From DATIKM01 sp035477595 (GTDB lineage Bacteria; Armatimonadota; Chthonomonadetes; Chthonomonadales; CAJBBX01), in the NCBI GenBank assembly GCA_035477595.1, contig DATIKM010000009.1, positions 1 through 8,199 on the forward strand: DNA of 8,199 bases, given 5' to 3'. Shown here one piece after another: positions 1 through 5,294 of this stretch. How positions within the stretch are numbered: the stretch's first letter is position 1; every line of letters starts with the position of its first letter. The translations under genes and the position numbers were made by a program. The notes under the pieces were generated by a model that saw only the letters and a list, made by a program, of their open reading frames with translations, was not told where the DNA came from and made no database searches.

Positions 1-1
1 G

Positions 2-454
2 CCAAGCTGCTGCATCGACCCTCAGATGAAGTCGCTCGGACGGTATATCAACAACATCAACGCGAAGATGGAGGCGAACCGGGTTGGCGCAGGCGAAGCG
101 CTGATGCTGAACATGCAGGGCAACGTCGCGGAAGCGACAGGGGACAACCTGTTCGTCGTGCGCGGCGGAGCGCTCGCTACGCCGCCGACGTCCGAGGGAG
201 CGCTGCCCGGTATTACGCGGCAGACAATCATGGACTGCGCATCTGCTCTGGGCATCCCTTGCGAGGAGCGCGTCGTCACGCTGTACGACTGCTACAACGC
301 GGATGAGACCTTTCTGACAGGAACGGCTGCCGAGGTGATACCCATGGTGCGCCTCGATGGGCGTGTCATCGGTGGGGGCGTTCCCGGGCCGGTCACCAAC
401 CGGTTGATCGCCGCGTTCCGCGAGCGCACGGCCTCGGAAGGGCCCTGCTACTGA
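2..454 (+). CDS. ilvE: Branched-chain amino acid aminotransferase, C-terminal part (5' end cut by window)
   Basis: This is the C-terminal half of a class IV PLP-dependent aminotransferase. The family interconverts leucine, isoleucine and valine with their 2-oxo acids, using glutamate/2-oxoglutarate as partner, in the cytosol. Codons are open from base 2. The Lys at 29-31, in DPQMKSLGRYINN, aligns with the lysine that forms the Schiff base with PLP. The Glu at 131-133, in VAEATGDNLF, aligns with the cofactor-ring-binding Glu. GITR and TGTAAE (317-334) are cofactor phosphate and loop motifs, and the ending DGR..G.G.PGPVT is typical of IlvE. The ATG at 26 is internal, because homology continues upstream of it. 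The pattern is closer to the archaeal/bacterial KSLNYLNN subtype than to E. coli IlvE. D-amino acid aminotransferase or aminodeoxychorismate lyase are less likely alternatives. The stop lies only 41 nt before the preferred mcsA start, so co-transcription is plausible. Confidence 0.9.
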   Translation, partial: PSCCIDPQMKSLGRYINNINAKMEANRVGAGEALMLNMQGNVAEATGDNLFVVRGGALATPPTSEGALPGITRQTIMDCASALGIPCEERVVTLYDCYNADETFLTGTAAEVIPMVRLDGRVIGGGVPGPVTNRLIAAFRERTASEGPCY

Positions 455-495
455 CGACGCCGGCATTTGCCATGACACCGACTGCGGGCGCCGGT

Positions 496-855
496 ATGTG
501 CAGCCGGTGCGTCGAACGGCTGGCCCTCGTCACGCTGTCGGTGGGCGGCGGCCCGCCAGAGGCCCTTTGCGGGCGGTGCGTCGAGCGCCTCGCTGGTCGG
601 GAGCCAGACCTCCTGCCGCCGTACCTGTTGCGCTTCTACCGTCGGCTGGCGCGCCCGACGGAGGTTGGTGCACGAGATGGCGCCGCGCCGGGCGCCCCTG
701 CGTGTTCAGCATTGTGCCCGGCATGTGGGTTGGCCGTGGCCGACCTGATGGCCGCAGGCCTTGCGGGATGCCCCCGCTGCTACACGGCCCACGGCAACGT
801 GCTGGCCGACGCCCTTCAGCGGATGCTCGATGCCGGCGACGAGGACCTCCGCTGA
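496..855 (+). CDS. mcsA: McsA-like activator of protein-arginine kinase, short form without UVR segment
   Basis: The product is a small zinc-binding partner of McsB, 119 aa from this start. Two four-cysteine clusters are visible: C2, C5, C25, C28 and C74, C77, C92, C95. The second has the McsA-type spacing CPxCG...GCPxCY. In Firmicutes, McsA binds McsB and stimulates its arginine kinase activity. Known McsA proteins are about 180 aa and end in a UVR-type helical segment. This one stops 24 residues after the last Cys, and the sequence past the stop shows no UVR in any frame. An in-frame ATG at 472 would add eight residues. I prefer 496 because McsA proteins begin MxCxxC and because third-position G/C rises from 4/7 in the extension to about 18/20 after it. 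Neither start has a clear Shine-Dalgarno. It lies between ilvE and mcsB on the same strand, which supports the assignment. Confidence 0.85.
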   Translation: MCSRCVERLALVTLSVGGGPPEALCGRCVERLAGREPDLLPPYLLRFYRRLARPTEVGARDGAAPGAPACSALCPACGLAVADLMAAGLAGCPRCYTAHGNVLADALQRMLDAGDEDLR

Positions 856-875
856 CCGACCCCTCCGCCATCATC

Positions 876-1976
876 TTGCGCTGCGGCGTGCGGCTGCCCG
901 TGCCTCCGTGGCTGGCGCTAGCGGGGCCGCACGAGGACGTGGTGCTGTCAACGCGCTGCCGGCTCGCGCGCAACCAGGCGGGTGCGCCATTTCCGTGGCG
1001 CGCGACGGAGCTGCAGAGGCGCGAGACCTCTGACCAGCTCGTCGACGCTCTGCGCCGGGTGGGCACGGCGCTCTGCGGCACGGCGCTCGTCAGACGCGAG
1101 GACGTGGACGCCGACGAGCTCGACGCCCTGCTTGCCTGGAGGTACGTGAGCCTGCTGTGGTCGCAGATGGCCCGGCATCGCTGGCTGGCAGTGGGGGCGA
1201 ACACGGCGTGCTCGGTCCTCGTCCAGGAAGAAGACCACCTGAGGCTGCAGGCGATCCTCCCGGGAGACCAGATTGACGCCGCGGTGTCGGTGTGCACGGG
1301 CATCGAGGACGCGATTCAGAGAGAGGTGGAGTTCGCGCGCGACGACCGGTTCGGCCATCTGACGGCCTCACCGGTGAACGCAGGGTGCGGCATGAGGGTG
1401 AGCGCACTCATGCATCTTCCGGGTCTGTCCGCGCAGGGCAGCTTCGATGACGTGCTGAAGGCCGCCCTGACAGTCGGGTGCAGTGTCCGTGGGCTCTACG
1501 GAGAGGGCACGCTCGCCTCGGCCGGGTTCGTGCAGGTATCGAACACGACGAGTTATGGAATACAATGCAATCAGGTTGTCGAGCGGGTGTCCGCGTCGGT
1601 GAGGTACCTCGTGGATGCGGAACGCATGGCGCGAGAGGAGCAGTTCGGCGCCTCTGGAGGCCGCTCCAACCTGGAGCGTGCTGTCGATGAGTGGGCACCG
1701 GCGCTGTTGCGCGAGGACTTGGTGCCGAGGCGTCTGCTTCCACTCGTATCGCTGATTCGACTGGCAGTGTCGGAGGGCATTCTCGAAGGCAAGGTTGGCG
1801 ACACATCGCGCTGGGTGGCGGCGGCGGGGGTGACGGCTGCGAGGCCTTTGCCCGCGTCGAGGGCCGTGGAGCACTTCGAGGCTGTCCGGCGTACGGCGGC
1901 TCTGCGTGCCGAACTCAGGCGTGTGCTGGCAGCAAGGGGAACCTCCGGAGCTCGCGTCTCGGATGGAACTGTGTAG
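876..1976 (+). CDS. mcsB: Protein-arginine kinase McsB
   Basis: McsB belongs to the ATP:guanido phosphotransferase fold and uses ATP to phosphorylate arginine side chains, marking proteins for ClpC-ClpP. From the TTG at 876 the product is 366 aa, against 363 in B. subtilis. Visible motifs are the phosphate-binding STRCRLARN (R27, R29, R32), QEEDH (117-121) and RGLYGEG (205-211, with E210 equivalent to the catalytic E212 of B. subtilis). The CPxN cysteine is replaced by S165 in LTASPVN, while the normal GTGMR reads GCGMR. The RDxxRA allosteric motif aligns gap-free with EAVRRT (335-340). The start is uncertain. TTG 876 gives the family-like N-terminus length but has no ribosome site. CTG 852 overlaps the mcsA stop and has GAGGA six bases upstream, but CTG starts are rare. 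GTG 888 and 900 are also possible. Function as McsB is well supported; activity level is open. Confidence 0.9.
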   Translation: MRCGVRLPVPPWLALAGPHEDVVLSTRCRLARNQAGAPFPWRATELQRRETSDQLVDALRRVGTALCGTALVRREDVDADELDALLAWRYVSLLWSQMARHRWLAVGANTACSVLVQEEDHLRLQAILPGDQIDAAVSVCTGIEDAIQREVEFARDDRFGHLTASPVNAGCGMRVSALMHLPGLSAQGSFDDVLKAALTVGCSVRGLYGEGTLASAGFVQVSNTTSYGIQCNQVVERVSASVRYLVDAERMAREEQFGASGGRSNLERAVDEWAPALLREDLVPRRLLPLVSLIRLAVSEGILEGKVGDTSRWVAAAGVTAARPLPASRAVEHFEAVRRTAALRAELRRVLAARGTSGARVSDGTV

Positions 1977-2058
1977 ATAGAGGCTGCCTGCAGTCCGGGC
2001 CATCTCCCGGTCCGCGGGTGTCGGTGCGCTCATGCGGCCGCGTTGTGCGCGCACGGTT

Positions 2059-2063
2059 GGAGG
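2059..2063 (+). promoter_or_regulatory. Ribosome binding site of clpC
   Basis: GGAGG lies nine bases upstream of the ATG at 2073. It decides the clpC start: the frame is also open to a TTG at 2043, but family homology begins at MWQRFTERAR, which matches the N-terminus of known ClpC proteins. The 96-base gap between mcsB and clpC shows no convincing internal promoter. Confidence 0.75.
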
Positions 2064-2072
2064 GCCAGCGGT

Positions 2073-4574
2073 ATGTGGCAGAGGTTTACGGAGCGCGCGC
2101 GTAGGGTGGTTTTCTTCGCGCAGGAAGAGGCGGGTCGCCTCGGGGAGAACTACGTCTCCACCGAGCACCTGTTGCTCGGTCTCGTGCGGGAGAACGACAG
2201 TGTGGCCGCGCGGATCCTGGACCGGCTGGGCGTGAGTTTGGGGCGAATCCGCTCCGAGATCGAGCGTCAGGTAGCGCGGGGTGATGGACGTATAGGCCAG
2301 GACATGCAGCTCACCCCGCGCGCAAAGCGCGTGATCGATCTGGCGTACGACGAGGCCCGGCAGCTCAACAACAACTACATCGGCACCGAGCACCTGCTGC
2401 TGGGTCTCATCCGCGAGGGCGAGGGCCTGGCGGGCCGCGTGCTTGCCAAGCTGGGCGTAGATCTCGAGCGGACTCGCCACGAGGTCATCGCCCTCCAGGA
2501 CAACGAAGGCGGCGGCGGTAACCCGTCGAGCGCCCCGAGCCGGCACAGCCGATCGCGCACGCCGACCCTGGATGAGTTCGGTCGGGACCTCACGGACCTG
2601 GCGCGCAACGACAAGCTCGACCCCGTGGTGGGCCGGCATGCGGAGATCGAGCGCGTCATTCAGATACTCTCGCGCCGCACGAAGAACAACCCGTGCCTGC
2701 TGGGAGAGCCGGGGGTCGGAAAGACAGCGATCGCAGAGGGTCTCGCTCAGAGGATCGTCACCGGCGACATCCCCGAGACGCTGAAGGATCGCCGGATCGT
2801 GGCCCTCGACCTCGCCGGGCTTGTGGCAGGCACGAAGTACCGGGGCGAGTTCGAGGAGCGCATGAAGCGCGTGATGGAGGAGGTGCGTAAGGCCTCGGGC
2901 GACGTGGTCCTCTTCGTCGACGAGCTGCACACGCTCGTCGGCGCCGGCGCGGCCGAGGGCGCCATCGACGCCTCCAACATCATGAAGCCAGCTCTCGCTC
3001 GCGGCGAGCTCCAGTGCATCGGCGCCACGACGATGGACGAGTTCCGCAAGTACATCGAGCGCGATGCCGCCCTGCAGCGACGGTTCCAGCCAGTGAAGGT
3101 GGCGGAACCGAATGAAGAGGAGTGCATCCAGATCCTTGTGGGCCTCCGAGACCGCTACGAGTCGCACCATAAGGTGCAGATCACCGATGAGGCCCTGGTG
3201 GCGGCGGCACGGCTTGCCAGTCGGTACATCACGGACCGCTTCCTGCCCGACAAGGCCATAGACCTGATCGACGAGGCGGCCTCACGGGTGCGACTCCAGT
3301 ACGCCCTGCCCCCGGTCGTGCTGAGGCAGGCGAAGACGGAGCTCACCAACGTGGACAAGCAGCTCCAGGCTGTGGCGGCGAACAACGAGTACGACAAGGC
3401 CTACGAGCTGGAGGATCGCGCGAAGAAGCTGAAAGCGGAGATCGCTCAGCTTGAGCGCGAATGGAAGCGCAATCGCGACGAGGTCAAGCGTATTGTTACG
3501 GACGATGAGGTCGCCAACATCGTGCAGTCTTGGACCGGCATCCCGGTGAGCCGGCTGGTCGAAGCGGAGACGGCCAAGCTGCTGCGCATGGAGGACGAGA
3601 TCCACAAGCGCATCATCGGGCAGCACGAGGCGGTTGTTGCGGTGGCGAAGGCGGTCCGGCGCGCCCGATCCGGGATGAAGGACCCTAAGCGCCCGATGGG
3701 CACGTTCATCTTCCTCGGGCCGACCGGCGTCGGCAAGACGGAACTGGCGCGCGCCTTGGCGACCTTCCTCTTCGACAACGAGAACGCCCTCATCCGCATC
3801 GACATGTCGGAGTACATGGAGCGCTTCGCTGTCTCGCGGCTGGTGGGCGCGCCTCCGGGCTACGTCGGGTACGAAGAGGGTGGGCAACTCACCGAGGCCG
3901 TGCGGCGCAATCCGTACTCCGTGGTCCTTCTTGACGAGATCGAGAAGGCGAACCCGGAGGTGTTCAACATACTCCTGCAGGTGGCGGAGGACGGCCGGCT
4001 GACCGACAGCCAGGGCCGGGTCGTGGACTTCAAGAACACGGTCGTCATCATGACATCGAACCTTGGCGCTCGGCACATCAACCGCGAGCCAGGTATCGGG
4101 CTCCGCGGGGTCGCCGTGGTCGATGAAGACGCTCGCCGCTACGAGAGCATGAAGGGCAAGGTCGTGGAGGAGATGAAGAAGACCTTCCGCCCCGAGTTCT
4201 TGAACCGTATCGACGAGGTGATTGTTTTCCACGCGCTCACGAGCGGCGAGATCCTGCAGATAGTGGACCTGATGATTTCGCAGGTGGCCGCACGCCTGCG
4301 CGCTCAGGAGATGATCCTGGAGATCTCTTCGGAGGCGAAGACGCGGCTGGCACAGGAGGGCTTCGATCCCAACTACGGCGCTCGGCCTCTGCGCCGCGCC
4401 ATTCAGCGCATGGTCGAGGACCCGCTCGCGGAGGAGATTCTGCGGGGCGCATTCCAGTCAGGCGACATCGTCCGGGCCGAGGTGCAGGATGGCGACATCG
4501 TCTTCGTTCGTGCGAACCACCCCGACACTGGTGAGGCTCCGGCCGAGCCCGAGGAGCCTGCCGGCGTAGCGTAG
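2073..4574 (+). CDS. clpC: ATP-dependent Clp protease ATP-binding subunit ClpC
   Basis: This is a full-length Hsp100/AAA+ unfoldase of 833 aa. It unfolds substrates and threads them into the ClpP peptidase in the cytosol. Two Clp N-domain repeats (about 1-70 and 78-145) each carry TEHLLLGL. Their glutamates E31 and E106 match the B. subtilis phosphoarginine-pocket residues E32 and E106. A Gly/Ser-rich linker follows. NBD1 has Walker A GEPGVGKT (211-218) and Walker B VVLFVDE (278-284). A middle coiled-coil with a UVR-type segment (about 415-475, around NNEYDKAYELEDRAKKL) marks ClpC rather than ClpA or ClpB, and is where McsA/MecA-type adaptors act. NBD2 has Walker A GPTGVGKT (549-556) and Walker B VVLLDE (D621, E622). 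IGL (675-677) is the ClpP-docking tripeptide. All catalytic elements are intact. It is last in the mcs cluster and is followed by a strong stem-loop. Confidence 0.97.
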   Translation: MWQRFTERARRVVFFAQEEAGRLGENYVSTEHLLLGLVRENDSVAARILDRLGVSLGRIRSEIERQVARGDGRIGQDMQLTPRAKRVIDLAYDEARQLNNNYIGTEHLLLGLIREGEGLAGRVLAKLGVDLERTRHEVIALQDNEGGGGNPSSAPSRHSRSRTPTLDEFGRDLTDLARNDKLDPVVGRHAEIERVIQILSRRTKNNPCLLGEPGVGKTAIAEGLAQRIVTGDIPETLKDRRIVALDLAGLVAGTKYRGEFEERMKRVMEEVRKASGDVVLFVDELHTLVGAGAAEGAIDASNIMKPALARGELQCIGATTMDEFRKYIERDAALQRRFQPVKVAEPNEEECIQILVGLRDRYESHHKVQITDEALVAAARLASRYITDRFLPDKAIDLIDEAASRVRLQYALPPVVLRQAKTELTNVDKQLQAVAANNEYDKAYELEDRAKKLKAEIAQLEREWKRNRDEVKRIVTDDEVANIVQSWTGIPVSRLVEAETAKLLRMEDEIHKRIIGQHEAVVAVAKAVRRARSGMKDPKRPMGTFIFLGPTGVGKTELARALATFLFDNENALIRIDMSEYMERFAVSRLVGAPPGYVGYEEGGQLTEAVRRNPYSVVLLDEIEKANPEVFNILLQVAEDGRLTDSQGRVVDFKNTVVIMTSNLGARHINREPGIGLRGVAVVDEDARRYESMKGKVVEEMKKTFRPEFLNRIDEVIVFHALTSGEILQIVDLMISQVAARLRAQEMILEISSEAKTRLAQEGFDPNYGARPLRRAIQRMVEDPLAEEILRGAFQSGDIVRAEVQDGDIVFVRANHPDTGEAPAEPEEPAGVA

Positions 4575-4594
4575 GAGGCCGTTGCCGCCCATGC

Positions 4595-4630
4595 ACAGGG
4601 GGCCCCGCGATCAATCGCGGGGCCCCCTGT
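4595..4630 (+). terminator. Strong stem-loop terminator after clpC
   Basis: A perfect 16-bp inverted repeat (4595-4610 and 4615-4630) encloses a TCAA tetraloop, 20 bases after the clpC stop. The stem is almost all G/C. The following T tract is short and broken (TTGTT, 4630-4634), so release may be imperfect or factor-assisted. It sits between two convergent genes, but the minus-strand exit has no T run, so it fits clpC best. Confidence 0.85.
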
Positions 4631-4659
4631 TGTTCGCGCTGCTCCATCCCGACGTGAGG

Positions 4660-5157
4660 TCAGGCGCCTGGCCACTCGAATCCGAAGGAGCGCATCACCC
4701 TTCGCCGCTCCGCATCGAGTCGCCCGACTGCGGTGGCGGCGTTGGCCCGCAGGGCGGCTCCGTCCAGTTCGTCGAACGCCACGAGGCAGCTGCAGGAGTA
4801 GGGATCGACACCGGCGCGCAGGCGGTAGGCGTGGTAGATGGCGCCCTCGACGCGTGCCCACCAGCGCACCGCGGTCTCGATCGTCGCCTCATGGTCGCCG
4901 GCCTGCCGGAGCGTCCGGTACTCCGCCGCAAGCCGGGCGGTGCAGGCCTCGCGGTTGGCCTCGTCCGGCAGGGGACTGCCGGCAGACGATCGCAGGCGCT
5001 TCAGGAAGTCGTCGCGGTCCATGGCGCGCCTGTGGAAGAGGGCGGCCACGAAGCTCTGTGGAGTGCGTGCCTCCATCGGCACGAAGTGCGCGGCATCGGA
5101 GACGCCCACCGGCTGCGTGATGATCAGGGCGCACCTGGTCGCTGGCGATGGCTCCAC
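4660..5157 (-). CDS. Hypothetical protein, mostly helical, 165 aa
   Basis: I do not recognise this family. Coding is supported by high G/C at third positions (18 of the first 20 codons after the start) and by a compact product without membrane segments or a signal peptide. The sequence looks all-helical. Notable points are WW at 99-100, a closely spaced C-S-C (C122, C124) in PYSCSC, and a Tyr/Trp-rich stretch RWWARVEGAIYHAYRLRAG (98-116). A longer frame runs to an ATG at 5220. I chose the GTG at 5157 for three reasons. Third-position G/C upstream of it is only about 9/19. A GAGGT site sits four bases before it. The ATG at 5220 overlaps the -10 box of the promoter at 5219-5248, so it could not be in the transcript. 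ATGs at 5076 and 5022 are fallback starts. It is convergent to clpC, shares no operon with it, and no function can be inferred. Confidence 0.7.
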   Translation of the reverse strand: MEPSPATRCALIITQPVGVSDAAHFVPMEARTPQSFVAALFHRRAMDRDDFLKRLRSSAGSPLPDEANREACTARLAAEYRTLRQAGDHEATIETAVRWWARVEGAIYHAYRLRAGVDPYSCSCLVAFDELDGAALRANAATAVGRLDAERRRVMRSFGFEWPGA

Positions 5158-5218
5158 GGGTACCTCGAATGGCCGAGCACGGCCGGAATGTCGGTCGGAG
5201 GCAGGACCGAGTGGACCC

Positions 5219-5248
5219 ATTGTAGAAACCGTGTCCGCGCGCCGTCAA
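5219..5248 (-). promoter_or_regulatory. Sigma70-type promoter for the minus-strand hypothetical gene
   Basis: Read on the minus strand, TTGACG (5243-5248) and TACAAT (5219-5224) are separated by 18 bases; each matches the consensus at five of six positions. Transcription would start near 5212, giving a leader of about 55 bases before the GTG at 5157. The position in a short divergent gap fits a real promoter. Confidence 0.65.
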
Positions 5249-5279
5249 GTCCTTCCCTGATACTGCGAGCGCGGTGCGC

Positions 5280-5285
5280 GGAGGG
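5280..5285 (+). promoter_or_regulatory. Ribosome binding site of the secreted oxidoreductase
   Basis: GGAGGG lies nine bases before the ATG at 5295 and selects it over the in-frame GTG at 5274, which would overlap this site. Starting at 5295 places the signal peptide at the extreme N-terminus. A weak -10-like GATACT at 5259-5264 has no good -35 partner, so I do not call a promoter. Confidence 0.7.
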
Positions 5286-5294
5286 TGTCTGCCC

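Noticed and set aside
2045..2054. Palindrome GTGCGCGCAC upstream of clpC
   Set aside because: A ten-base GC palindrome without spacer is likely by chance at this base composition and has no neighbouring promoter boxes.
1368..3170. Long open frame on the minus strand, 600 codons, antisense to mcsB and clpC
   Set aside because: It lies opposite two strongly conserved genes, shows no domain character, and long antisense frames are expected in GC-rich codon-biased DNA.
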